DNA from: Ignavibacteriaceae bacterium
Lineage (GTDB): Bacteria > Bacteroidota > Ignavibacteria > Ignavibacteriales > Ignavibacteriaceae
Assembly (NCBI GenBank): GCA_013360295.1
Contig: JABWCL010000005.1
Span: 1-64,000 of the forward strand
Direction: 5' to 3'
DNA length: 64,000 nt
Shown: positions 41,337 to 50,700 of the stretch, piece by piece
Layout: each line of letters begins with the position of its first letter
Numbering within the stretch: the stretch's first letter is position 1
Made by a program: the position numbers and the translations under genes
Notes under the pieces: generated by a model
Told to the model about the DNA's origin: nothing
The model's input: only the letters and a program-made list of their open reading frames with translations
The model's database searches: none

Positions 41337-42743
41337 ATGATAGAGCAGCAAAGAACTATTAAGCATCCTGTCTCGATGTCGGGGATCGGGCTGCATACAG
41401 GAACAAACTGTACAATGGTGTTCAAACCCGCGCCGGAAAATTACGGAATCCGTTTTGTGAGGACAGATCTAGGCGGCAATCCGGAAATACCGGCCCTTGC
41501 GGATTATGTAGTGGATGTTTCGCGCGGAACCACCCTCCAGATCGGTGAGGCAAAAGTTCATACTGTTGAACACGTTCTTGCTGCGGTAACCGGACTTCAG
41601 ATTGATAATCTGATTATCGAATTGAACGGAATTGAACCTCCTGTCGGAGACGGCAGCGCAATGCCTTATGTTGAAAAATTACTCAAAGCAGAAATCGCAA
41701 CTCAGGACGCTCCGAAAGATTATCTTGTAATAGATCAGACCGTTGTATTTCACGATGAAGAAAAACAGATAGACATAGTGGCGCTTCCGTTAGACGCATA
41801 CAGGATAACTGTAATGGTTGATTACCAGAATCCCGCGCTTGGGAGCCAGCATACGGGTTTATTTGACCTTGAGAAAGAATTTGTCTCTGAGTTTGCATCC
41901 GCAAGAACATTCTGCTTCCTCAGCGAAGTTGAACAGTTATCAAAACTTGGATTGATCAAAGGAGGGGATATTGATAACGCGGTTGTTATAGTTGATAAAC
42001 CGATGGATCAAAATGCCCTTACAGAACTAAAAAATAAAATTGGCATTCAGCAGGATGTTTCTCTGGGAGAGAACGGCATCCTGAACAACAAAGAACTTCG
42101 TTACAGGAATGAACCTGTGCGCCACAAACTTCTTGATATGATCGGCGACCTTGCTCTGATCGGAGTTCCGATAAAAGCGCAGATACTTGCGGCGCGCCCC
42201 GGACACAAAGCGAATGTAGAATTTGCCAAGATGATCAGGAAACTTTATCAGCAGAAAAAGCTTATCAAGAAGTATCAGCACGTTAAAAAGGAAGGTATTG
42301 TTTTTGACGCAACCGCGATCGAGAAGATACTTCCTCACCGCTACCCGTTCCTGCTTGTAGATAAAATTACTAACCTCGATATGGACCGAAAGGTAGTGGG
42401 AGTAAAATCAGTCAGCGTAAATGAACCTTTCTTCGCCGGACATTTCCCGGGTCAGCCAATTATGCCGGGAGTGCTTATCATCGAATCAATGGCGCAGACA
42501 GGCGGTATTCTGCTTCTTAACAGTATCCCTGATCCCGAGACCAAACTTGTGGTGTTTATGCAGATCAACAACGCGAAGTTCAGGAAACCTGTTGTCCCGG
42601 GTGATCAGTTAACACTCGAAGTTGAACTGAAGCAGAAGAAAAGTAAAGTCGTTATGATGTCCGGCAAGGCTTTTGTTGACGGCCAGCTTGTTGCGGAAGC
42701 TGATTTTATGGCAGGGGTAGTAGACAGAGAGACAAATCAATAA
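41337..42743 (+). CDS. lpxC/fabZ: Bifunctional LpxC-FabZ: UDP-3-O-acyl-GlcNAc deacetylase / 3-hydroxyacyl-ACP dehydratase
   Basis: 468 residues, the fused form seen in Bacteroidota/Chlorobiota. LpxC part (1 to about 305): zinc ligands His79 (HTVEHVLAA), His263 and Asp267 (HKLLDMIGD); catalytic Glu78 and the late His290 (RPGHKAN). FabZ part (about 325-468): HRYPFLLVD, then AGHFPGQPIMPGVLIIESMA, with catalytic His369 and Glu383. LpxC commits lipid A synthesis; FabZ dehydrates fatty-acid intermediates, so the fusion ties the two pathways together. It leads a long run of overlapping or adjacent genes. Confidence 0.97.
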   Translation: MIEQQRTIKHPVSMSGIGLHTGTNCTMVFKPAPENYGIRFVRTDLGGNPEIPALADYVVDVSRGTTLQIGEAKVHTVEHVLAAVTGLQIDNLIIELNGIEPPVGDGSAMPYVEKLLKAEIATQDAPKDYLVIDQTVVFHDEEKQIDIVALPLDAYRITVMVDYQNPALGSQHTGLFDLEKEFVSEFASARTFCFLSEVEQLSKLGLIKGGDIDNAVVIVDKPMDQNALTELKNKIGIQQDVSLGENGILNNKELRYRNEPVRHKLLDMIGDLALIGVPIKAQILAARPGHKANVEFAKMIRKLYQQKKLIKKYQHVKKEGIVFDATAIEKILPHRYPFLLVDKITNLDMDRKVVGVKSVSVNEPFFAGHFPGQPIMPGVLIIESMAQTGGILLLNSIPDPETKLVVFMQINNAKFRKPVVPGDQLTLEVELKQKKSKVVMMSGKAFVDGQLVAEADFMAGVVDRETNQ

Positions 42744-42759
42744 TAATTATTTTAAACAT

Positions 42760-43557
42760 ATGAGCAGTATTCATCCCACAGCAATAGTAAGCCCCGAAGC
42801 AAAGATCGGAGAAAACGTAACGATATCCCCATTCGCGATCATCCAGGATGATGTGGAGATAGGCGACGGTACATTTATCGGCCCGTCGGTTTGTGTATAC
42901 AACGGCGCCAGGATCGGCAACAACGTTAAGATATTCCAGGGAGCATCGGTGGCGCACCGCCCTCAGGACCTGAAGTTCAAGGATGAACAGACTTTTGTTT
43001 ACGTGGGTGACAATACCACGATACACGAATTCGTAACGCTTCACCGGGGAACAGAAGCAACCCGTATGACAAAGGTCGGGAAGAATGTTTTGCTTATGGC
43101 ATATTCGCATATCGCTCACGATACCACAATCGGTGATAACTGTATCCTCGCCAACGGTGTTCAAATCGCCGGGCACGTACACGTTGATGACTGGGCGATC
43201 ATAGGGGGCCTTTCACCCGTGCATCAGTTTTGTAATGTTGGTAAACACGTTATGATAGGCGGAGGTTTCCGCGCGGTTCAGGATGTGCCTCCTTTCATTT
43301 TGTGTGCCGGAGAACCGCTCAGGTTTGAAGGGTTAAATGTCGTGGGGCTGAGAAGACGCGGATTCTCAAGGGAACAGATAGAGCTTTTAAAGAAAGTTTA
43401 TAACGTAATTTACAGTTCGCATTACAATATTACCCAGGCAAAGGAAAAGATACTTAATGAGTTCCCTCCTGATCCGCTTATTGACGATGTGCTTGGCTTT
43501 ATAGCGAAGAGCAAGCGCGGACTGATAGGAAAGAAACTAGGACATCAGGAAGTATAA
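42760..43557 (+). CDS. lpxA: UDP-N-acetylglucosamine acyltransferase
   Basis: 265 residues. The N-terminal two thirds is a left-handed beta-helix of hexapeptide repeats (IHPTAIVSPEAKIGENVTIS, DDVEIGDGTFIGPSVCVYNG, IAHDTTIGDNCILANGVQIA), with the catalytic His in YSHIAHDTTIG. The C-terminal part is helical (RGFSREQIELLKKVYNVIY). It transfers a hydroxyacyl chain to the 3-OH of UDP-GlcNAc, the first lipid A step. Its TAA is followed immediately by the GTG start of the next gene. Confidence 0.96.
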   Translation: MSSIHPTAIVSPEAKIGENVTISPFAIIQDDVEIGDGTFIGPSVCVYNGARIGNNVKIFQGASVAHRPQDLKFKDEQTFVYVGDNTTIHEFVTLHRGTEATRMTKVGKNVLLMAYSHIAHDTTIGDNCILANGVQIAGHVHVDDWAIIGGLSPVHQFCNVGKHVMIGGGFRAVQDVPPFILCAGEPLRFEGLNVVGLRRRGFSREQIELLKKVYNVIYSSHYNITQAKEKILNEFPPDPLIDDVLGFIAKSKRGLIGKKLGHQEV

Positions 43558-44334
43558 GTGAAATTTTATTTTATAGACTCCGGATTTCAGACGGGGGCGT
43601 TTAATATGGAATTTGACCTAATGCTGTCTGACAGGTGCGGCGAGGATGAATTTTATTTCAGGCTCTACAGGTGGAAGCCTTACTGTATTTCACTCGGCGC
43701 CAACCAGGATTATGATGTCATTGATTATACGATGACCGAGAAAGATGATATTGACGTGGTTAAACGGCCTACAGGAGGCAGGGCTATTCTCCATTCGGAG
43801 GAAGTTACTTATTCGGTCAGCCTTATATTGGGTAAAGATTCTACCCCTCATACCGTTTATCGCGAAATAAACAACGCGCTTCAGAAGGGGCTTGAAATAT
43901 ATGATCCTTTACTCGCGGCTGCAAAACTTGAAAGCCGACAGCCTGATTTCGGAGCCATTTACAAATCTGGCGGGGGGATTGCCTGCTTCTCTACGGCGGC
44001 GAAGAACGAACTTAAAGTAAGCAATAGAAAGATCGTGGGGAGCGCGCAGAGGAAGTCGGGAAGGAAAATATTGCAGCACGGTTCGGTCCTTTGCGGATCC
44101 TACCATAAAAAAATTACCGATTACCTCCTCCTGAGAAATGAAGAGAAATCACGGATAAACAATGAACTTGATACTTCCACAACAGATGTCGGTGAAGTAA
44201 CCGGCGGTATTGATTATGACCGGCTTAAGAGTGCACTTCTCGATGGAATGGAAGATTTTTATCAGAACGAATTTATTAACACGCCGCAGAATGAAATCAT
44301 TCCGGCGAAAATACAGGAACAGATATTTATATGA
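43558..44334 (+). CDS. lipM: LipM-like octanoyltransferase
   Basis: 258 residues from GTG 43558. It belongs to the BPL_LplA_LipB fold: [20 protein letters not shown] (the lipoyl-ligase RRxxGG-type motif) and [40 protein letters not shown]. The Cys in GIACF matches the catalytic cysteine of LipM rather than LplA. LipM-type enzymes load octanoate from ACP onto lipoyl domains. The stop overlaps the panB start (4 bp). Its place inside a lipid A operon connects acyl-ACP supply with lipoate synthesis. Confidence 0.8.
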   Translation: MKFYFIDSGFQTGAFNMEFDLMLSDRCGEDEFYFRLYRWKPYCISLGANQDYDVIDYTMTEKDDIDVVKRPTGGRAILHSEEVTYSVSLILGKDSTPHTVYREINNALQKGLEIYDPLLAAAKLESRQPDFGAIYKSGGGIACFSTAAKNELKVSNRKIVGSAQRKSGRKILQHGSVLCGSYHKKITDYLLLRNEEKSRINNELDTSTTDVGEVTGGIDYDRLKSALLDGMEDFYQNEFINTPQNEIIPAKIQEQIFI

Positions 44335-45146
44335 GTTCACCCGGGCAGTTCAGAAAAATCACAACTCAGACATTTATGATAATGAAGCAGAAAGGGATTA
44401 AAATATCCGCCCTTACCGCTTATGATTTTATTACAGCAAAACTCATTGATAACGCGGGCGTTGACCTTATACTTGTCGGCGACTCACTGAGTAATGTGTT
44501 CCAGGGAAACCTGACAACACTTCCCGTTACAATGGACGAAATGATCTATCACACAAACGCGGTTGCCAAAGGCGTGCAGAGGGCAATGATAATTACGGAT
44601 ATGCCTTTTATGTCTTATCAGCCCGGGGCTGACGAGGCTTTCCGGAATGCCGGCAGGATTATGAAGGAGACTCCTTCGGGAGGAGTTAAACTGGAGGGCG
44701 GTAAGAACGTTGCTGACGCGATCTTTAAGATAACTTCCGCGGGCATACCTGTGATGGGGCACGTGGGACTGACGCCTCAGAGTATCCACCAGTTCGGCAG
44801 TTACAGGGAACGGGGTACAACCGATGAAGAAGCGGAAGGAATTTTACGCGACGCGAAAATTGTAGAAGAAGCAGGCGCTTTCTGCGTTGTTCTCGAAAAA
44901 ATTCCGGCAAAACTCGCGAAGAAGATATCTGAAATGCTAAAGATCCCCACAATCGGTATAGGGGCGGGAATGCATTGCGACGGGCAGATTCTCGTAACAC
45001 CGGATATGCTGGGCCTTAATAAGGAATTTAAGCCGCGCTTTGTACGGTATTATGCTGACCTGACGACGGAAATTGAGAATGCGGTTAAAAAATTTACTGA
45101 AGACGTCAAGAGTTCAAGTTTCCCGACAGAACAGGAGAGCTATTGA
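44331..45146 (+). CDS. panB: 3-methyl-2-oxobutanoate hydroxymethyltransferase
   Basis: 271 residues. Makes ketopantoate from 2-oxoisovalerate and methylene-THF, the first step of pantothenate (coenzyme A) synthesis. Motifs are [75 protein letters not shown], the active-site region [16 protein letters not shown] and [20 protein letters not shown]. It overlaps the upstream gene by 4 bp. A short stretch of 52 bp without a recognised gene follows. Confidence 0.95.
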   Translation: MSSPGQFRKITTQTFMIMKQKGIKISALTAYDFITAKLIDNAGVDLILVGDSLSNVFQGNLTTLPVTMDEMIYHTNAVAKGVQRAMIITDMPFMSYQPGADEAFRNAGRIMKETPSGGVKLEGGKNVADAIFKITSAGIPVMGHVGLTPQSIHQFGSYRERGTTDEEAEGILRDAKIVEEAGAFCVVLEKIPAKLAKKISEMLKIPTIGIGAGMHCDGQILVTPDMLGLNKEFKPRFVRYYADLTTEIENAVKKFTEDVKSSSFPTEQESY

Positions 45147-45198
45147 AAAGAGTGCCTGGTGTTTTGGAAGAACTGAAAAACAAACATAACGAATACTG

Positions 45199-46308
45199 AT
45201 GAACAGAATGATATTATTTTTTCTTCTCCTTGTATCCGTAAGCCATATCGCCTCCGCGCAGCCGTTCTTTACGAGCATTCCGGAAATCTCTAACGTTACT
45301 TCCATAATTGAATGGAAAAACGAGGTATGGATTGCCACTTACGGGAAAGGCGTTTTTGTGTATGACAGGATAACGGAGAAGTGGGAAACGTACTCCACCC
45401 AGTTCAAGAACATTGAGAGCGATTTCCTTTATTGTGTCGCCGTAAGTGATGATTATATCTGGGCCGGAACAAGCGACGGGCTTATAACAGTAAACAGAAA
45501 AAATAAACAGTGGCGGAAAAGGAAATTCGCGGCAGGAGGAGAATACGGCAACTGGATCAGGGCGCTTGCGTACAGCGACACAGAAAAAAGATTGTATATA
45601 GGCAGGTTTAAGAATCTCTCAACATTCAACGCTAGGACACAGAGATATGATGATTATGATCTTACATACCAGGGGGATGCCCAGTCGAATACGATAAAAT
45701 CCATTGATATTGAAAATGACAGGTGGGTATGGATCGGTACTGAATCCGGACTTTACAGGTACGATAATACACTTAGCATTGAATCTAAAGCTTCCTTTGT
45801 GTATTACAATAACAAAAGCGGCAGTTTCAGAGGTGACGGGGAATCGGTTTCGATATCAAAACTTCTGATCGATAAAAATCATATCTGGGTCGGTACGGAG
45901 GAGTTCATTACGAAAGAGAGGCCTGAATTTAACGTCGGCGGGCTTTACCGCTTTAACCGTCGCGCCACCTGGGATAAGTTCGATACAAAAACAGGTCTTC
46001 TGGCGAACGGCATAAGGACACTGGCACAGACCGGGAATTACATCTGGGTATCGGTTTATGAATTTGACAGGGAAAACAAGTTTGAAAAGAGCAAAGGACT
46101 GATTTTAATTAACCGAATCACCGGCGAACCTCTCCAGATTGAAATGGAAGAAATAAAACTTGGAACAAATACCATTACCGCGCTTCACTTTGACGGGAAG
46201 TATCTCTGGTTAGGTACCGAAGTTGGCTTGTGGCAGGTTCAGATTTTTAATCCTTTTGCCATGTGGAACGCAGTAAAAGAAACTAAAAGAGCAGACAGCA
46301 GGAAATGA
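45199..46308 (+). CDS. Secreted propeller protein with two-component-regulator-type (Reg_prop) repeats
   Basis: 369 residues with a signal peptide (ILFFLLLVSVSHIASAQ). Repeats of about 45 residues with the pattern W-I-A/G-T-x-x-G-L/V (VWIATYGKGVFVYDR, IWAGTSDGLITVNRK, WVWIGTESGLYRYDN, IWVGTEEFI, LWLGTEVGLWQV) form a seven-blade-type propeller. In Bacteroidota such repeats are the sensor part of hybrid two-component systems; here no kinase or T9SS tail follows. It overlaps hldE1 by 4 bp. Its position among LPS genes suggests an envelope role, not established. Confidence 0.7.
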   Translation: MNRMILFFLLLVSVSHIASAQPFFTSIPEISNVTSIIEWKNEVWIATYGKGVFVYDRITEKWETYSTQFKNIESDFLYCVAVSDDYIWAGTSDGLITVNRKNKQWRKRKFAAGGEYGNWIRALAYSDTEKRLYIGRFKNLSTFNARTQRYDDYDLTYQGDAQSNTIKSIDIENDRWVWIGTESGLYRYDNTLSIESKASFVYYNNKSGSFRGDGESVSISKLLIDKNHIWVGTEEFITKERPEFNVGGLYRFNRRATWDKFDTKTGLLANGIRTLAQTGNYIWVSVYEFDRENKFEKSKGLILINRITGEPLQIEMEEIKLGTNTITALHFDGKYLWLGTEVGLWQVQIFNPFAMWNAVKETKRADSRK

Positions 46309-47300
46309 TAAGACTCAGTAAAGAAAGACAGGCTGAATTAAAAAATAATTTCAGTGGAAAACGGATAGCCGTTGTGGGCGACCTGATGGTGGATTGTTAC
46401 ATCTGGGGCGCGGTAAAAAGAATATCCCCGGAAGCCCCGGTACCGGTTGTTGAAGTGGAGGATGAATCTCAGCGCTTTGGCGGCGCGGCGAATGTTGCAC
46501 TGAACATCGCGACACTGGGAGGTGTTCCGGTTCCGTTTGGTGTAATAGGGAAAGATGCCTACGGGGAAGTATTTGAAAGATTGTTGAGTGAAGCAGGGAT
46601 TACGGGCGCGGGACTTATCCGTACTGAATCACGCTCTACCACCGCGAAAACAAGGGTGATAGCACACAATCAGCACGTTGTCCGCATCGACAAGGAAAAC
46701 ACGACATATATAGACGCTGAAACAGAAAAACTGCTTATAAAACGTTTTGAAGAAAAGCTGAATGAAATTGACGCGGTTATACTTCAGGATTACAACAAAG
46801 GAGTACTTACTCCCACGATTATTGAAAGCGTGATTTCGTTGGCCAACAGCAAGGGTATACTTGTAACAGTTGATCCGAAATTCAATAATTTCTTTTCGTA
46901 TAAAAATGTTACGGTTATGAAACCGAACCGCAAAGAAGCGGGAGATGTCCTCAGTATGAAAATAAAATCAGAGGAGGATAAAATAGCGGCGGGCAGCGCC
47001 ATCCTTGAAAAACTGAACGCGAAATACGTTCTGCTTACATTAAGCGAAGAAGGGATAATGATCTTTCAGAAAGGAGAGGATCCGAGAAAGATGCCTACAA
47101 AAGCGCGCAGGGTTGCCGATGTTTCCGGTGCAGGTGATACCGTGATCTCCACTCTTACTCTTGCGCTCGCGGCAGGTTCAGACATCGTAGAGGCCTCTTA
47201 CCTTGCGAATTTTGCAGGCGGTATAGTATGCGAGGAGGTGGGGATAGTTCCCATTGACGCGGAGAAGCTATTTGAAGCAGTCGCGGAGGAGCACACTTGA
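46305..47300 (+). CDS. hldE1 (rfaE1): D-glycero-beta-D-manno-heptose-7-phosphate kinase
   Basis: 331 residues, a PfkB-type sugar kinase. Motifs are IAVVGDLMVDCYIWGAVKRI, FGGAANVALNIATLGG and the anion-hole/ATP signature VADVSGAGDTVISTLTLALA. It phosphorylates heptose-7-phosphate for the LPS inner core. Together with the next gene it replaces the single bifunctional HldE of enterobacteria. It overlaps both neighbours by 4 bp or less. Confidence 0.93.
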   Translation: MIRLSKERQAELKNNFSGKRIAVVGDLMVDCYIWGAVKRISPEAPVPVVEVEDESQRFGGAANVALNIATLGGVPVPFGVIGKDAYGEVFERLLSEAGITGAGLIRTESRSTTAKTRVIAHNQHVVRIDKENTTYIDAETEKLLIKRFEEKLNEIDAVILQDYNKGVLTPTIIESVISLANSKGILVTVDPKFNNFFSYKNVTVMKPNRKEAGDVLSMKIKSEEDKIAAGSAILEKLNAKYVLLTLSEEGIMIFQKGEDPRKMPTKARRVADVSGAGDTVISTLTLALAAGSDIVEASYLANFAGGIVCEEVGIVPIDAEKLFEAVAEEHT

Positions 47301-47776
47301 AACCGTATCTCTTACGTGAGGAAATAATTGCCGTCCGCGGACGGTTAAAAAATGAAAAGAAAAAAGTTGTTTTTACGAACGGATGTTTTGATATACTGCA
47401 CGCCGGGCACGTTGATTATCTGACGAAAGCAAGGGCGTGCGGTGACGCGCTTATCGTGGGCCTGAACTCAGACTCATCCGTAAGAAGGATTAAGGGAGAG
47501 AAGCGCCCGATAATCAATGAAGAAGAACGCGCGTTTTTATTGTCATCATTGTCCGTAGTGGACTATGTTGCCCTATTTGATGAAGACACTCCTTTTGAGA
47601 TCATCAGCGACCTTATACCTGACGTTCTCATTAAAGGCGCGGACTGGGCTATTGACAAGATCGTCGGGCGGGATATTGTTGAAGCCAACGGCGGTGCTGT
47701 GCAGACAATAGAATTTGTTAATTCACAATCAACTTCAAATATTATTAAGACGATACTCGAGAGATATTCCGCTTGA
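47297..47776 (+). CDS. hldE2 (rfaE2): D-glycero-beta-D-manno-heptose 1-phosphate adenylyltransferase
   Basis: 159 residues, start TTG 47297 (GGAGGAG upstream; TTGA overlaps the stop of the kinase gene). A cytidylyltransferase-like fold: KVVFTNGCFDILHAGHVDYL (HxGH motif), IVGLNSDSSVRRIKG and VLIKGADWAIDKIVGRDIV. It makes ADP-heptose from heptose-1-phosphate. The overlap with tamB again uses TTGA, so these genes are translated in a coupled chain. Confidence 0.93.
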   Translation: MKPYLLREEIIAVRGRLKNEKKKVVFTNGCFDILHAGHVDYLTKARACGDALIVGLNSDSSVRRIKGEKRPIINEEERAFLLSSLSVVDYVALFDEDTPFEIISDLIPDVLIKGADWAIDKIVGRDIVEANGGAVQTIEFVNSQSTSNIIKTILERYSA

Positions 47777-50700
47777 AACCGCTTGAAGCACTGGAAAGAG
47801 TACGAAGTAAATTTCACATTTCGGTCAACGTGTTTGTGGGAGTACTTCTTGGTATCTTTCTCCTTGTGCTGGGAATAGGCGCATTCACTCAAACGGGGTG
47901 GTTTAAGAATTACTTAAGAGATACGATTGTTGAACAGGTGAACTCATCAATCAACGGGCGGCTTTCGATCGGGGAAATAGGCGGAACGTTGTTCACTTCA
48001 GTGTATATAAAAGATCTGACCCTTGTTGATGCCGGTAACGATACGATTATTTCATTCAAGGGGCTTGGTTTGAAATATTCGCCCCACGCACTCCTGCGGA
48101 GGACTATCCTCGTCAGGACAGTCCACCTTGACAGGGCTGTGATAAATTTAATCAAAGATTCAACGGGAGTTTATAACATCGCTAATCTCACAGGTGAATC
48201 GGAAGAGGACACAACATCTTCTGAATTTCCTTTCAAGCTCGATCTGCGAAATATCTCGATCGCCGGACTGAATTTTATGATCGCGGACCAGGAAAAAGTG
48301 GACAGCAGTAATTTATACACTTCGATGGACCTTTCCGATTTCAGGATCAGGGAGCTTAACTTAAATCTTTCAGCGTTTGTTGACATCAAAAAAAGTATTT
48401 ACAGTATCTCACTGAATGAATTTAATTTTGGTACGAATCTCACCTACTTCAACCTTAACAGCCTGAAAGGGCATTTAAGCATTGATAAAGACCTTATCAA
48501 AGTTCAGGCGCTTGAATTAAAATCAGATCTTTCAGACTTAATGCTTGACGCACAAATGAAAGGTTTTGATCCGTTCGCGCCCTTTTCAATTGAGACACTT
48601 AATAAATCCCCGTTCGAGGTAGAACTTAATGCGACACGGTTTAACTTCGACGATCTGACATCATTTATTTCTTCCACTGATATGCTCAAAGGAGAAGTAA
48701 ACGGAATAGTGAAAGGAGACGGAACACTGGAAGATCTGAACGTTGAGAAAATTGACTTGCAGTACGGAAATTCATCTCTCAACATTACAGGATACCTTCA
48801 GAATATTACTGACTTTGATAAGTTTTACATAAAAGCTTTTGCAAAAAACTCGAAAGTTTACAGCAAGGATGTTACCGTGCTTCTTCCTCCTTATGAAATC
48901 CCGACCTTCCCCGGTTTTGAGGAGGTGATCCTTGATTCTGTCACGTACGACGGACATCCCCTTAATTTCATTACCACTTTCGATCTGGTGACTCCGAGTG
49001 GTGAAGCTGACGGTTCGGTGATGTTTAATTTTATGCCGGCAGTTACCGAGTATCAATTGACGGCGAATCTCGAAAAGCTCAATACGACAAAGTTAACAGC
49101 GTATCCAATTGAGTATACCGGAACAATTGACATTAAAGGAAAAGGATTCTCTCCATCCACAGCGCAGATTTACGCCGATATAACCGGCGAGGATATTCTG
49201 CTGGGGAGAAAAAGATTCAATAATTTCAGCCTTAATACTTCCATAAGTTCCAATATCTTTATCGCGGAATTATTTTCCGGCGCGGTTGGGCCGGATTCGT
49301 TATATTTTTCCGGAGAGTTAAACCTTCAGGATCCGAATCTGCCATTCTATTCCTTTCGTTTTGACGCAAGCTCTTTTAATGTTAACGGGCTGATACCGGA
49401 TACAGTTTTGTACACAAATATTAACCTTAGTCTCGAAGGAGAAGGAGAACACCTCGAACCGGAGAAAATAAACGCTTATCTTAAATTAATTCTTAACCGA
49501 AGCACGTTATATGATAAGCCGATCACAGATACCCGGGCAAATCTTTCTATCCGCTCAAGTGAGGCGGGGAGCAAGAGCGTTAAACTTATATCAAATATTG
49601 CCGATATTGACCTGTCAGGGAAGTTTAATTATACCGATCTGATCGGGAAAATTGTTGATGAACAGGGAAAGGTAACTGCGTTCATAGATTCCGCGGTCAG
49701 TAAATACTTTCCCGGTAATAAACCTGTGAGCAGGGCTGTGGAAAAACCTCAAATAGAAACAGCCAAAGATGATAATGCCCCCCGCGCCGTTTCTGACGCA
49801 TCTTTTCATATAAATGTAAAAGACCTTAGCCCCATAGAATCTTTCATCGCGGATACCGAGTTCAGCCTTGACGGGGATATTTCCGGCAGGGTACGTGATG
49901 ACAGTACCTTGTTCTACCTTAACGTAGATTTTAACTTCGATTTTTTCTCGGCCTCAAATAAAGATTTGCTTCTATTTGGTGATAAATCATCTCTGGCTAT
50001 CAGTTACACGCACGATAAAAATGATTCCAGTCAGAATAATTTTCGCACGAGTGTTAATCTTGACGTCGGGCTGCTCCACCTGAACGGAAATGATATAATC
50101 GACTCTTACGCGAAACTTAGCCTTGACAAGGGGGTATTTTTTATTGATACAAAGGGAGCGTTCGACAACATCGTAAGCGGTGAACTGAGGACTAGGATCG
50201 ACTTAACCGCGCCATATATTACCGCCGAAGTGGAGCGGGTCACAGGGGTTTATAAAAAATATTCCCTGATGAATAAAGAAAGTTTCACTTTGAGTTATCG
50301 TGATAAAAATCTTTATATAGATAACTGTGAACTCGTCCGGGGGAACTCATCACTGAAAATAGACGGTTATGTATCGGAAAAAGGGAGGCAGGAGTTAAAC
50401 ATTTCAGCTTCCAATTTCAAGGGATATGACATCAGTTATAATATACTCGGACTCCCCGCGACCGACATTGTGGATTATGATTTCAACGCCGTCGGCAAGA
50501 TAGCGGGTTCATTCGATTCGCCACTTATCAACCTTCTTATTTTTGTTGACAGTCTGTCATACAAAGAAACCAACTTCGGAGTTTTGAAGGGTTTTGTTAA
50601 TTATTCGGCGGAAAAAGTATTGACCGACCTGAGATTTATTGAGAAGCGTGATAATTTTGACAGCGCGAAATTTAACCTTTATGGTGTGCTCCCTGTTAAT

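Noticed and set aside
45142-45198. 18-residue peptide frame (TTG start) between panB and the propeller gene
   Set aside because: Too short and without supporting features; more likely just a gap between genes.
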